A stretch of 64,000 bases of DNA from Brevibacterium sp. W7.2 (GCF_018137945.1 NZ_CP073089.1:806001-870000), one strand, 5' to 3'. Numbered from the stretch's first letter, positions 33,326 through 42,512 are shown. Numbers and translations are program-made. The notes: generated from the sequence alone by a model not told the origin.

Positions 33326-34783
33326 TCAGGAACGCGGAGTGGCGACGTACTTGAGCTCGAGGTACTCGTCGATGCCGACGCGGCCGCCCTCGCGACCGAG
33401 ACCCGACATCTTCACGCCGCCGAAGGGTGCGGCCGGGTTCGAGACGAGACCGGTGTTGAGGCCGATCATGCCGACCTCGAGCTTCTCGGCCATGCTCAGG
33501 GCACGGTTGATGTTCTCGCTGAACAGGTAGCCGGCGAGGCCGTACTCGGTCTCATTGGCCAGCGCCACGGCCTGCTCGTCGGTGTCGAACGTGACGATCG
33601 GGGCGACAGGTCCGAAGATCTCCGTCGTGCGGATCTCCGCGTTCTCCGGAACGTTCGTGATGACCGTCGGATCGAAGAAGAAGCCGGGGCCGTCGATCTT
33701 CGCACCGCCGGAGATGACCGTGGCACCATTCGACACGGCGTCGTCGACGAGGGCGGCGACCTTGTCCAGGGACTCCTGGTCGACAAGCGGGCCCACCTCG
33801 GTGCCGTCCTCGAGGCCGTTGCCGACCTTCATCGACCCGATGCGCTCGGCGAGCTTCGTCGAGAACTCATCGGCGATCGAGGAGTGGACGAAGAGGCGGT
33901 TGGCGGCCGTGCAGGCCTCGCCGCCGTTGCGCATCTTCGCGAGCACCGCGCCTTCGACGGCCTTGTCGAGATCGGCGTCCTCGAGGACGACGAACGGGGC
34001 GTTGCCGCCGAGCTCCATCGAGGACTTCATGACATTGTCGGCGGCCTGCTTGAGCAGACCGATGCCGACCTCGGTCGACCCGGTGAAGGTGACCTTGCGG
34101 GCGATGCCGGACTCCATCCACGGGGTGACGACGCGACGCGCCGACTCCGAGGTGACGACGTTGAGGACGCCGTCGGGCAGACCGGCTTCCTTGAGGACGT
34201 CGACGAGCATGAGCGAGGTCAGCGGGGTGAGCTTCGCGGGCTTGAAGACCATCGTGCAGCCGGCGGCGATCGCCGGACCGATCTTGCGCGTGCCCATGGC
34301 CAGCGGGAAGTTCCACGGCGTGATGAGCACGCACGGTCCGACCGGCTCACGCGAGATCATCAGACGGTTCTTGCCGTCGGTCGAGAGCGTGAAGTCACCC
34401 GAGATGCGCACAGCCTCCTCGGAGAACCAGCGGAAGAACTCCGCGCCGTAGGCGACTTCGCCCTTCGACTCGGCGAACGGCTTGCCCATCTCGGCGGTCA
34501 TGACGGCGGCGATGTCGTCGGAGCGCTCGATGAGGAGTTCGAAGGCGCGGCGCAGGATCTCGGCGCGCTCGCGCGGGGCGGTGGCCGCCCAATCAGCCTG
34601 CGCGTCGCCGGCTGCCTTGATGGCCGCCTCGGCGTCAGCGGCCGAACCGTCGGCCACGGTGGTGATGACGTCACCGGTCGCGGGATTGATGACGTCGATG
34701 GTCTTTCCGTCCTCGGCATCACGCCACTGTCCGTTGATGAACAGTCCGGTGTTGAGCTTGTCGATGATCGGCGTGATGTCCAC
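33326..34783 (-). CDS. gabD: Succinate-semialdehyde dehydrogenase
   Basis: 485 residues, normal length. ALDH family with the GabD pattern: FINGQWRDAEDGKTIDVINPATGD, TPWNFPLAMGTRKIGPAIAAGC, ELGGNAPFVV (Glu257), GGEACTAANR (Cys291), and the C-terminal NPAAPFGGVKMSGLGREGG. Oxidises succinate semialdehyde to succinate with NAD(P), completing GABA or 4-hydroxybutyrate degradation. GTG 34783 has GGGAGGA six bases upstream, which decides the start over ATG 34825. No gabT is adjacent. One of three ALDH-family genes in this window. Confidence 0.92.
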   Translation of the reverse strand: MDITPIIDKLNTGLFINGQWRDAEDGKTIDVINPATGDVITTVADGSAADAEAAIKAAGDAQADWAATAPRERAEILRRAFELLIERSDDIAAVMTAEMGKPFAESKGEVAYGAEFFRWFSEEAVRISGDFTLSTDGKNRLMISREPVGPCVLITPWNFPLAMGTRKIGPAIAAGCTMVFKPAKLTPLTSLMLVDVLKEAGLPDGVLNVVTSESARRVVTPWMESGIARKVTFTGSTEVGIGLLKQAADNVMKSSMELGGNAPFVVLEDADLDKAVEGAVLAKMRNGGEACTAANRLFVHSSIADEFSTKLAERIGSMKVGNGLEDGTEVGPLVDQESLDKVAALVDDAVSNGATVISGGAKIDGPGFFFDPTVITNVPENAEIRTTEIFGPVAPIVTFDTDEQAVALANETEYGLAGYLFSENINRALSMAEKLEVGMIGLNTGLVSNPAAPFGGVKMSGLGREGGRVGIDEYLELKYVATPRS

Positions 34784-34900
34784 GACTGATCCTCCCTTGG
34801 TTGTTGTCTCGAGACTTCCGGGCACGGGAGCGCCCGATGCCTCGTTCAGTGTACGGGTCGCCCACCGTGGAATCGATGCGGATTTCGCAGAGTGAGAGCG

Positions 34901-35593
34901 TCAGCCGCCCTGCCTCCGCGCCTGTGCGGACATCGCCGCATGGACGAGTCCGCTCATCGAGACGAGCAGGCGATTGTGGAGGGTGATGCCGCGGATGACC
35001 GCCAGGGCGATCTCGTCGCGGGTCAGGTCGTCGCTGATCGGCAGCGTATTGGTCCGGGCGATCTCCTCGAGCGCCCGCGCGTGGAGGAGCACGGTGTCGG
35101 CATCGACGGTGTATCCGGCAGCGGCGAGGTCGGCCAGCGCCGTGGCGACGGCGGTGCGCGAGGTGGGGGAGACGTCCGGCCAGTCGAGCGCGGCAAGAGC
35201 GCTGCGGACAGCGGCGTCGCTGTCGTCAGCGTCTCCCCGAGGCGGCTGCTCGGAGCTTGATCGAGTGTCGGAGACGGGTGGGTCAGCGGCGTCGGTTCCG
35301 ACGGTGTCCGCGACGCCGGGGTGGTTGGCCGTGCGCTGGCAGAGACCCATGAGTTCGAGGTTGCTCACCGTCTCATCGTCGATCGCCGAGGTCAGGTCGG
35401 TGATCGCGGCCAGCGGGAGGTCGAGCTCGCGTCGCAGCCACGTGATCAGGGCGAGCCGGTGGACGTGGGCCTCGGTGTAGGTCGCCGTCGTCGCGTTGCG
35501 CTTGAGTCCGGGATTGAGCACGCCGAGGCGGAGGTAGTACTTGATGCTCGCCGGCGACACCTCGGTGCGTCGGGCGAGTTCGCTCAGCTTCAT
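34901..35593 (-). CDS. MerR-family transcriptional regulator
   Basis: 230 residues. N-terminal MerR winged helix (MKLSELARRTEVSPASIKYYLRLGVLNPG, then YTEAHVHRLALITWLRRELDLPLAAI). The middle (about 95-125) is a disordered linker and the C-terminus a helical, ligand-binding-like domain. SD AAGGAG precedes ATG 35593. It faces the DUF2306 gene, whose promoter contains inverted repeats in the -10/-35 spacer, the usual MerR arrangement; regulation of that gene is inferred. The inducer is unknown and there are no metal-binding cysteines in the C-terminal region. Confidence 0.88.
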   Translation of the reverse strand: MKLSELARRTEVSPASIKYYLRLGVLNPGLKRNATTATYTEAHVHRLALITWLRRELDLPLAAITDLTSAIDDETVSNLELMGLCQRTANHPGVADTVGTDAADPPVSDTRSSSEQPPRGDADDSDAAVRSALAALDWPDVSPTSRTAVATALADLAAAGYTVDADTVLLHARALEEIARTNTLPISDDLTRDEIALAVIRGITLHNRLLVSMSGLVHAAMSAQARRQGG

Positions 35594-35729
35594 CGCGCTC
35601 CTTCGATATCCACGGCCGGAACTTCCCGGGCCGTCACGCCTGAGCCGTCATGCTCGAGTTGCGGGCCCGAGTTGCGGGCCCGGGCCGTCGAGGCGCGGAG
35701 AACCAGAGCCCCGGACAGCCGACGCCCTC

Positions 35730-35795
35730 GGATAGCTGAGAGCCCCGGCACTATCCACGTTGCCACACTTTGGATAGCGGCACTATCTTAAGTCC
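35730..35795 (+). promoter_or_regulatory. MerR-type promoter/operator of the DUF2306 gene
   Basis: TTGCCA (35760-35765), an 18-base spacer, and TATCTT (35784-35789), then six bases to ATG 35796. The spacer and -10 contain GATAG-N5-CTATC (35773-35787). A second, wider copy, GGATAG...CTATCC (35730-35756), lies upstream. A long spacer holding a palindrome is the hallmark of MerR-activated promoters. Confidence 0.65.
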
Positions 35796-36287
35796 ATGGA
35801 CACGCTGCTCATCGCCATCCATGCCATTGCCGCCACGGGTGTCGTCCTGCTCGCACCGGTGCAGGTGCTGCGGCGACCGAAGGATCAGCGCCACAAGGCC
35901 ATCGGCCGCTCGTGGGTCGTCCTCATGTACTTCGTGTGCGTGAGCGGGATGTTCATCTACTCGATCACCGGCGGGTTCACGTTCTTCCACGCCCTGGCGA
36001 TCTTCACGTTCTTCACCACGACCCTCGGGGTCATCATGATCCGCCGCGGCCATGTCCGCACCCACGCGTTCAACATGATCGGCTCGTGGCTGGGCGCGGT
36101 CACAGCAGGGCTGTTCGCCGTCATCATCCCCACCCGGGAGATCCCCCGGCTCGTCGTCGCCGAGCCCCTGGTGTTCTGGACGATCCTCATGGGGGTCATC
36201 GTCGCCGCCACCCTCTGGGTCGCCTATGTGCTGCGCTTCGTCCCGGTGCGCCGTCCCGCCGAGGCGGTCGCGTCACCGGTTGCCTGA
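35796..36287 (+). CDS. DUF2306 membrane protein
   Basis: 163 residues with four or five membrane helices. It begins MDTLLIAIHAIAATGVVLLAPVQVLRRPKDQRHKAIGRSWVVLMY, where the histidines near membrane boundaries and KAIGR are typical of DUF2306, a family of small membrane proteins that may bind heme or metals (function unproven). ATG 35796 directly follows the -10 by six bases, so it is probably leaderless. It is divergent from the MerR gene, its likely regulator. Confidence 0.82.
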   Translation: MDTLLIAIHAIAATGVVLLAPVQVLRRPKDQRHKAIGRSWVVLMYFVCVSGMFIYSITGGFTFFHALAIFTFFTTTLGVIMIRRGHVRTHAFNMIGSWLGAVTAGLFAVIIPTREIPRLVVAEPLVFWTILMGVIVAATLWVAYVLRFVPVRRPAEAVASPVA

Positions 36288-36301
36288 GCGCGGGACGGCG
36301 C

Positions 36302-36320
36302 GCCCGCAGGATGTGCGGGC
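36302..36320. terminator. Short hairpin between convergent genes
   Basis: GCCCGCA/TGCGGGC around a five-base loop, 15 bases after the DUF2306 stop. No T-run. Confidence 0.45.
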
Positions 36321-36389
36321 CGCGGAGTTCCTCGCCCCGCACCTCGGGGCAACGCGGAGTCAGGTCGCCTCGACGAGAGCTGAACGAGC

Positions 36390-36710
36390 TTACGCGAGCG
36401 AAGCGTCGAACTCGTGGTTCTTCTCGAGGAAGCCCATGACGTACGAGCACGTCGTGCGGAACCGCAGGTCCGCCTCGGTGGTGGATTCGAGGGCGAACCG
36501 CACGAGCTTCGCGGCGATGCCCCGCCCGCCGTACGCGGGGTCGACGATCGTGTGGGTGAAGGTCCGCACGGTGGGCACCCCCGCCTCGGTGGCATCGGTG
36601 TCGACATAGTCCGCGGTGCCGATGACCGTGCCGTCATGGGTGACGGTGAAGCGCGACTGGTCGGGGTCATGGGCGATGGTGTAGGTCTCGCCGTCGATGT
36701 CGACGTCCAT
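36390..36710 (-). CDS. Small GNAT-like acetyltransferase (YjdJ type)
   Basis: 106 residues. The pattern GTVIGTADYVDT, RTFTHTIVDPAYGGRGIAAKLVRFALE, CSYVMGFLEKNHEF is typical of the minimal GNAT_acetyltr_2/YjdJ family, with the acetyl-CoA loop at PAYGGRGIA. Substrate unknown. ATG 36710 is preferred because AGGAG precedes it and the upstream extension is Arg/Pro-rich with no family similarity. Confidence 0.85.
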   Translation of the reverse strand: MDVDIDGETYTIAHDPDQSRFTVTHDGTVIGTADYVDTDATEAGVPTVRTFTHTIVDPAYGGRGIAAKLVRFALESTTEADLRFRTTCSYVMGFLEKNHEFDASLA

Positions 36711-36868
36711 GGCTGCTCCTGCTCTCTGCGGTGGACCCCTCCGCGGGTGGGCCGCGGTGAGGGGAGGGCGCTGTGTCCTCAACCCGAGCCTACCGACTAA
36801 CCTGGGAAGCGCAGTCGACACCCCGGCGATGCTCCCCGCTCGCCGCCGCAGCAAGGAGCAGTCCCCAC

Positions 36869-37456
36869 ATGACCTCGCAGACCCCGGCCACCCTCATCGA
36901 TGGCTACGAGCTCATCCTCAGCGAATCGGGATTCACCGTCGGATTCCTCGGCGAGGCCGACATCGACGACTACGTCGCGCTCGTCGCCTCCGCCTACCGT
37001 GGGGAGGCCTCGAAACAGGGGTGGACGTCCGAAGCCGATCTCCTCAGCGGCCAGCGCCTCGACGCCGCGATGGCCAGGGAGATGCTCGCCGAGGCGGATT
37101 CGACGATGCTCCTCGTGCGCGCCCGCGACGGTCAGGCCGTCGGCAGCGTCTACCTGCGGCAGCCCGTCGACGGCGTCGCCTACCTCGGCGTGCTCGCGGT
37201 GTCCCCGCTCGGCCAGGGGCAGGGCGTCGGGTCCGCGCTCATCAACCTCGCCGAGGCGTGGGTGGCCGAACGCTGGGGTGCGACCGCGCTGCAGATGAGC
37301 GTCATCAACAAGCGCTGCGAACTCATCGCCTACTACGAGCGCCGCGGCTACGTCCGCACCGGTGAGACCGAGCCCTTCCCCTACGGCGACGAGCGCTTCG
37401 GGGTGCCCAAGGTCGACGATCTCGAATTCGTCGTCCTCGTCAAACAGCTGGGTTGA
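36869..37456 (+). CDS. GNAT family N-acetyltransferase
   Basis: 195 residues. Single GNAT domain: DDYVALVASAYRGE (N-terminal arm), YLGVLAVSPLGQGQGVGSALINLAEAWVAERWG (acetyl-CoA binding, motif A) and ELIAYYERRGYVRTGETEPFPYGD. Substrate not predictable. ATG 36869 lies about 11 bases after AAGGAG. It stands alone, divergent from the small acetyltransferase gene. Confidence 0.88.
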   Translation: MTSQTPATLIDGYELILSESGFTVGFLGEADIDDYVALVASAYRGEASKQGWTSEADLLSGQRLDAAMAREMLAEADSTMLLVRARDGQAVGSVYLRQPVDGVAYLGVLAVSPLGQGQGVGSALINLAEAWVAERWGATALQMSVINKRCELIAYYERRGYVRTGETEPFPYGDERFGVPKVDDLEFVVLVKQLG

Positions 37457-37585
37457 GGTGCTCCGCCGGTGAGTGTCGGTCACTCGGGAGTACGACAGCG
37501 GTGGCACCGACGGCTGCTCGTCGGCGAGCGAATGGATGGGAACCGCAGTATCGCTGCGGATGGCATCGTGACTTCTGCTCATCGC

Positions 37586-38713
37586 TCAGGTCAGGGATCC
37601 GATCGAGATCCGGATGTCCTCGGCGACGAGTTCGGGTTGCTCCCACGCGGCGAAGTGCCCTCCGCGCTCAGCATATGTCCAGTGGATGAGAGCATCGGTC
37701 TGCTCAACCAGCCGACGGACCGGGCGTCCGATGTCGTCCGGCATGACCAGGATGGCTGTGGGGGTCGTGGACGGCTCCAAAGGTTCAGCCCAGCTGGGAA
37801 ATCCGTACTTGTAGTAGCGGGCCGAGGAGCCGGCCGTGCGGAAGAACCAGTAGATGCTGACCACTGTCAGCATCTCGTCGCGCGCGAGTGCCTCCTCGGG
37901 CGCGCTGCGGGCCCCCGACCAGTCTCGGTACCTTTCGATCAGCCACGACATCAAGCCGACAGGGGAGTCGGTCAGGGCATACGCGAGTGACTGTGGGCGG
38001 GTCGACTGGAGCATCGCGTATGCACCCACGTCGTAGGTGTAGCGAAGTCCATCGGCAACTGCACGGGCTTCTTCGGGGTCCGTCATGTCGGCCGTCTCCG
38101 CGGTGAGACTCTCGCCGCCGAGCAGCCCGGTGGTGTGGATCCCGGCAACATGGCCCGGGTGCCGCAGTCCCAGCTCCCGAGCAATCCCCGCCCCGGTGTC
38201 ATAGCCGTGCACGAGGTAGCGATCGTAGCCCAGCCGGCCCATCACGCGAGCGAACGCATCGGCTGCCCGCACAAGAGTCCATCCCTCGACGGGTCCAGAG
38301 ACTCCGAACCCCGGGATCGTAGGGATGACCACGTCGAACGGCTGTCCACCGCTCCGCGGTTCCGTCAGCAGCGGAATCATCCCAAGAAAGTCCGTCGGGC
38401 CGGTGGGCCACCCGTGGATCAGCAGCAGGGGTTTGGCCCCGGGGTGGGTCGAGCGGACGTGATGGAAATGAACACTGTGGTCGTCGACGAGAGTGGTGTA
38501 CTGCGGGAAGGCGTTGATCCGAGATTCCTGTCGCCTCCAGTCGAAATCTCGTATCCAGTACTCGGTGAGGTCCCGGGCGTATGACAACGGCAAGCCGTCG
38601 GACCATCCGGCGTCCGAGCGCTCGTCGGGCCAGCGCGTCCTGCGCAGACGCTGACGCAGCTCCTCGAGTTCGGTGTCATCGATGTGGAGGGTGAAAGGCT
38701 GAATGTTTTCCAT
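37586..38713 (-). CDS. Epoxide hydrolase (alpha/beta hydrolase with N-terminal EHN domain)
   Basis: 375 residues. EHN domain (1-100: FTLHIDDTELEELRQRLRRTRWPDE) followed by an alpha/beta hydrolase: oxyanion HGWP (100-103), nucleophile Asp172 in HGYDTGAG, lid motif LQSTRPQSLAYALTDSPVG, lid tyrosines in ARYYKYGFP (about 300-303) and catalytic His353 in GGHFAAWEQPE. It should open epoxides to diols, as in juvenile-hormone-type hydrolases. TAACGT lies seven bases before ATG 38713 (minus strand), suggesting a leaderless mRNA. Codon use is more mixed than in core genes, hinting at transfer together with the divergent WYL regulator. Confidence 0.9.
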   Translation of the reverse strand: MENIQPFTLHIDDTELEELRQRLRRTRWPDERSDAGWSDGLPLSYARDLTEYWIRDFDWRRQESRINAFPQYTTLVDDHSVHFHHVRSTHPGAKPLLLIHGWPTGPTDFLGMIPLLTEPRSGGQPFDVVIPTIPGFGVSGPVEGWTLVRAADAFARVMGRLGYDRYLVHGYDTGAGIARELGLRHPGHVAGIHTTGLLGGESLTAETADMTDPEEARAVADGLRYTYDVGAYAMLQSTRPQSLAYALTDSPVGLMSWLIERYRDWSGARSAPEEALARDEMLTVVSIYWFFRTAGSSARYYKYGFPSWAEPLEPSTTPTAILVMPDDIGRPVRRLVEQTDALIHWTYAERGGHFAAWEQPELVAEDIRISIGSLT

Positions 38714-38733
38714 GGCCCTCACGTTAGGAATTC

Positions 38734-38756
38734 TTCCGGACATAATATGGCCGGAA
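38734..38756. promoter_or_regulatory. 23-bp near-perfect palindrome between the epoxide hydrolase and WYL genes
   Basis: TTCCGG-A-CATA-A-TATG-G-CCGGAA, symmetrical except for one pair. The centre contains CATAAT, a plausible -10 for the rightward gene. A likely operator for the WYL regulator. Confidence 0.65.
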
Positions 38757-38799
38757 CAGGGCCGAAAGGCCGGTCGGTGATCCGTGAGGGAACGGTGAC

Positions 38800-39762
38800 A
38801 TGTCCACGATCAGTGTTCGGGTCCTCGAACTGCTTGCGCTGCTGCAGAACCGTCGCCACTGGGGTGGTGAGGAACTGGCGCGACGCCTGGAGGTGAGTCC
38901 TCGCACGCTGCGCCGCGACGTCCGAAGCCTGCAGGACCTCGGCTATCCGATCACCACAGTGCGCGGTACAGGCGGCGGCTACCAGCTCGCTCCCGGCGGG
39001 TCTCTTCCGCCCCTGGTGCTGGGCGAAGACGAAGCCGCGACAGTCGTCCTGGCCTTGAAGGACGCCGCTACCGGCGCTTACCCGGCAGACCCGTCCGCAG
39101 CCGTCACAGCGCTGGCCAAGATCGTGCAGGTTCTGCCCGCGAAGATCCGTCGACGAATTGACTCACTCCAGCATCTCGCTACTCTGCCAGGCCCGTTCGG
39201 ACACGCGGCTGCCGTCGACACCGGCGTCCTGACTGCGTTGGCGCTGGCCGCACGCGACCATGAGGTCGTCGCTCTCGACTACACCGATGTCAGCGGGAAT
39301 CGCACACATCGGACTGTCCAACCGCACGTCGTCGTCTCGCTGCATCAACGGCTCTATCTGGTTGCCTTCGACCTTATGGCCTCAGACTGGCGAACCTTGC
39401 GAATCGACCGAGCCGCTGACCCCGAACGAACAGGGCAGACGTTCGCGCCGCGGAAGTTGCCCACGGCCGACGCCGCTGAGTACGTCCGCCAGGGCATTGA
39501 GTCGGCGCGAACCGTGTACGAGGTGACTGCGAGCGCCGAGTGCTCCGCCGATGCTGCGCGGGAGCGACTCGGAGAATGGGGTGCGGCCGATCCCATCGAT
39601 GCCGAGAACTGTATCGTTCGCATCTCTGTCAGCAACCTGGATTGGGCCAACTTCGCGCTCGCCGCGCTCGATGTGCCGTTCATCGTTCACTCCCCGGAAG
39701 AGGCCATCGACCACGCGGCTGCGTGGGGAGCCAGGCTGACCCGGGCCGCCAACCGACGATGA
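38800..39762 (+). CDS. HTH/WYL-domain transcriptional regulator (YafY type)
   Basis: 320 residues. N-terminal HTH_11 (VRVLELLALLQNRRHWGGEELARRLEVSPRTLRRDVRSLQDLGYPI, then TTVRGTGGGYQL wing), a WYL domain in the middle (about 138-215, LDYTDVSGNRTHRTVQPHVVV, RLYLVAFDL) and a C-terminal WCX-like extension. WYL domains sense ligands, often nucleotides or small effectors. The gene is divergent from the epoxide hydrolase and presumably controls it through the 23-bp palindrome. ATG 38800 has an AGGGA Shine-Dalgarno. Codon bias is weaker than in neighbouring core genes. Confidence 0.88.
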   Translation: MSTISVRVLELLALLQNRRHWGGEELARRLEVSPRTLRRDVRSLQDLGYPITTVRGTGGGYQLAPGGSLPPLVLGEDEAATVVLALKDAATGAYPADPSAAVTALAKIVQVLPAKIRRRIDSLQHLATLPGPFGHAAAVDTGVLTALALAARDHEVVALDYTDVSGNRTHRTVQPHVVVSLHQRLYLVAFDLMASDWRTLRIDRAADPERTGQTFAPRKLPTADAAEYVRQGIESARTVYEVTASAECSADAARERLGEWGAADPIDAENCIVRISVSNLDWANFALAALDVPFIVHSPEEAIDHAAAWGARLTRAANRR

Positions 39763-39886
39763 CGCCGTGCCGCGTGCCCACTACTGCGCCCACTCGGGAA
39801 ACGAACTGCCTGCCGGCACCGTTGTCGCGGAAGCACGACGTGAACCGCAGGGACCATCGTCGCCGGTTGATACGGGTGAATTCCGC

Positions 39887-39908
39887 GACCGGCGAATTTC
39901 AGCCGGTC
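39887..39908. terminator. Hairpin overlapping the MatC-like stop codon
   Basis: GACCGGC/GCCGGTC with an eight-base AT-rich loop between the WYL gene (+) and the MatC-like gene (-). It can end either transcript. Confidence 0.6.
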
Positions 39909-41313
39909 AGAACATCATCGCCGGCACGACGAGACCGCCGACGAGGACGATGGGCCCGATGATGACCATCGACATGCCGAACTTGACGAGGATCGCCGTC
40001 AGCCGCTGCTTCTGATCACCCGGTGCCGTCGCGACGACCGTGGCCCCGAGGGTCGAGAACGGTGAGACGTCGACGACCGCCGAGCAGATGCCGAGCGCTG
40101 CGATGAGCGCCCAGCCCGGCACCCCGCCGGCCTCGATGAGCGGCAGGGCGAGGGGGACGAGGGCGGCGAGGATGCCCGTCGTCGACGCGAACGCCGAGAC
40201 GAGACCGCCGACGACGCAGAGGACGAACGCGGCGATGAGCGGGGAGCCGATCGCCTCGGCGCCCTCACCGAGGAGGTCGACGGCGCCCATCGTCTGGAGC
40301 ACCCCGACGAAGGTGATGATGCCGCCGACGAGGAGCACCGTCGACCAGTCGATCTTCGGGATCGCCGCCTTGCCGGTGGCCGGATCGACGAGTGCGAGGA
40401 TCGCCCCGAAGAGGAAGCACAGCAGCCCGATGTCCGGCTCCTGACCGAGGGCTGCGAGGACGACGACGGTGCCGATGAGGGCGACCATGAGCACGACCGT
40501 GAGGATCTGCACGCCCGTGAATGGCTCCGATGTCGTGGAGCCCGCCGAGGCGGTCGAGGAGTCGAAGAGCGCTTCGTCCTCGTCGTCCTCCCCGAAGGCG
40601 ACCTTCGTCGCCGAGGCCCCACCGCGGGAGATCCGCGCGGCAGTGCCGGTCGCCTGTGCCGAGGCGGTGCCCGAGTCGGCCGCGGCCGCGCCGGCTCCGG
40701 CGGCCGCGGACTTCCGGGAGAAGAGGGAACGGCCGAACATGACGTAGGCGACGGTGAGCATGAGCAGGTAGACGACGACGGCGATGAGGAAGAGGAGGAA
40801 CGGGTTGAGCCCGATGCCCGCACCTTCGGCGGTGCTGTAGGTGACGATGCCGTAGAGGCTCGTCGGGGCGAATCCGCCGGCGCCGATCGCGAAGCAGATC
40901 GCCAGGCCCATGAGCGCGTAGTCGACGTGGTACTTGCGGGCCACCTGCATGCCCACCGGCATCATGACGAGTCCGGCCAGGGGCGCGCCCATCGACGCGA
41001 TGCCGGCGGTGATGACGAAGAAGACGACGGGCAGGAGCACCGCCGATGACCCCACCTTCTCCAGCGCCCAGTCGATGATCTTGTCGACGGTGCCGTTCTC
41101 CTGGGCGATCGCGAAGAAGTACGTCACCCCGGCGAGGAGGACCATGATCGAGAGCGGGAACTCGGCGATGATGTCCTCGACGGTCATGTCCGTGAGCAGC
41201 AGTCCGGTGCCGGCGGCGCCGACGAGCATGAGCACGCCGATGTGGACGCCGCGGATCGCTCCGACGGCGAAGAGTGCGATGAAGATGCCTAATGCGATGA
41301 GCTGAGCAAGCAT
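39907..41313 (-). CDS. MatC/SLC13-type dicarboxylate (malonate) carrier
   Basis: 468 residues with 11-13 membrane segments. The N-terminal half matches the MatC N-terminal domain (LGIFIALFAVGAIRGVHIGVLMLVGAAGTGLLL, GGFAPTSLYGIVTYSTAEGAGIGLNPFLLF). A cytoplasmic loop of Ala/Ser/Thr and acidic residues (about 205-270) joins it to the second half, which ends in SPFSTLGATVVATAPGDQKQR. Likely substrate is a C3-C4 dicarboxylate; the assignment is by family only. GAGGACG precedes ATG 41313. No malonate catabolic genes are adjacent. Confidence 0.82.
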   Translation of the reverse strand: MLAQLIALGIFIALFAVGAIRGVHIGVLMLVGAAGTGLLLTDMTVEDIIAEFPLSIMVLLAGVTYFFAIAQENGTVDKIIDWALEKVGSSAVLLPVVFFVITAGIASMGAPLAGLVMMPVGMQVARKYHVDYALMGLAICFAIGAGGFAPTSLYGIVTYSTAEGAGIGLNPFLLFLIAVVVYLLMLTVAYVMFGRSLFSRKSAAAGAGAAAADSGTASAQATGTAARISRGGASATKVAFGEDDEDEALFDSSTASAGSTTSEPFTGVQILTVVLMVALIGTVVVLAALGQEPDIGLLCFLFGAILALVDPATGKAAIPKIDWSTVLLVGGIITFVGVLQTMGAVDLLGEGAEAIGSPLIAAFVLCVVGGLVSAFASTTGILAALVPLALPLIEAGGVPGWALIAALGICSAVVDVSPFSTLGATVVATAPGDQKQRLTAILVKFGMSMVIIGPIVLVGGLVVPAMMF

Positions 41314-41468
41314 GTCGTCCTCGAGGTAGCTGAGCAGTCTCTGTGGGCAATCGGGTGATCTGCTGTGAGACTACCAGCCGGTACGGACGCAGGGATGGAG
41401 CGCCGAGGTGGAACGCGCGAACTTCCCGACTATCGGCACAGCCGGTCGGGAAGTCAGGCGGCCTCGAC

Positions 41469-42512
41469 TCAGGTCAGGAGGAGCGCACCGCCGAGGGCGA
41501 CGAGGGCGACGACGACCGTCGTGATCGTGGCCAGGGCGATCGGGCCGCCGCCGAGGCTCTTGAGCGCGCGCCACTGCACACCGCGGCCGAGGGCGAACAT
41601 CGCCATCGACAGGCACACCGTCTGCAGCCACCCCAGGCCGGTGACGGCGACCTCGGGGAGGAGCCCGAAGGTGCGCAGCGCGGCCATCGCGAGGAACCCG
41701 AGGACGAAGAGGGGAACGATCGGCGGGCGCTTGCCGGCCGGCGCGGGAACGACAGTGTTCTCCGCGTCCGCGGGGCCCGCCTCGGCGGTCGAGGCCCTCA
41801 CCTTCGCCTCCGACCGGCGCATCGCGAGCTCGAGGACCGCGACGGTCGGGGCGAGCATGATGACGCGGGCGAGCTTGACGAGCACGGCCACCTCGAGGGC
41901 GGCAGGGCCGATGATCCCGCCGATCGCGACGACCTGGGCGACCTCATGGGTCGAGGCGCCCGCCCACATGCCCGCGGTCACCGCAGGCAGGCCGAGGGCG
42001 CCGCTGGCCAGGGGGATCGCGGCGATCATCACGGTGCCGAAGAGGACGACGAGGCCGATCGCGGCGGCGACGTCCTCCTTCTTCGCCTTCATCGTCGATT
42101 CGATGCCGGCGACGGCCGCGGCCCCGCAGATGCCGAAGCCGCAGCCGATGAGGAGTGCGAGGTCGCCGTCGACGCGGGTGGCGCGGGCGAGTCCGACGCT
42201 CGTGACGATGCCGACGGCGACGACGACGGCGGCGAGGACGAGGACGGGCCAGCCGAGATCGAGGATGTCCCCGAAGACGACCTGCGCGCCGAGGGCGACG
42301 ATGCCCAGGCGCAACAGCGGCTTGGCGGCGAAGTCGAGTCCCGGCTTGAGGGAGTCGGGGAGATTCGGGGCGACGTTGCCGAGGATGACACCGAGGATGA
42401 TCGCGACGAGCAGCGGGGAGATGACGGGGGCGAGGGTCGAGATCGGCCACGCGATCGCGGCGGCTGCCGCAGCGAGGCCGAGACCGGGGAGGAGTCGGCG
42501 GACTGTGTTCAT
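41469..42512 (-). CDS. YeiH-family (UPF0324) putative sulfate exporter
   Basis: 347 residues with about ten membrane segments. UPF0324 motifs are present: ISPLLVAIILGVILGNVAPN, LLRLGIVALGAQVVFGDIL, IGCGFGICGAAAVAGIESTMKAKKEDVAAAIGLVVLFGT and GMWAGASTHEVAQVVAIG. A charged loop lies at about 230-265. The family is called putative sulfate exporter; transport activity is not firmly established. ATG 42512 has CTGGAG. The divergent LysR gene parallels E. coli yeiH/yeiE. Confidence 0.88.
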   Translation of the reverse strand: MNTVRRLLPGLGLAAAAAAIAWPISTLAPVISPLLVAIILGVILGNVAPNLPDSLKPGLDFAAKPLLRLGIVALGAQVVFGDILDLGWPVLVLAAVVVAVGIVTSVGLARATRVDGDLALLIGCGFGICGAAAVAGIESTMKAKKEDVAAAIGLVVLFGTVMIAAIPLASGALGLPAVTAGMWAGASTHEVAQVVAIGGIIGPAALEVAVLVKLARVIMLAPTVAVLELAMRRSEAKVRASTAEAGPADAENTVVPAPAGKRPPIVPLFVLGFLAMAALRTFGLLPEVAVTGLGWLQTVCLSMAMFALGRGVQWRALKSLGGGPIALATITTVVVALVALGGALLLT

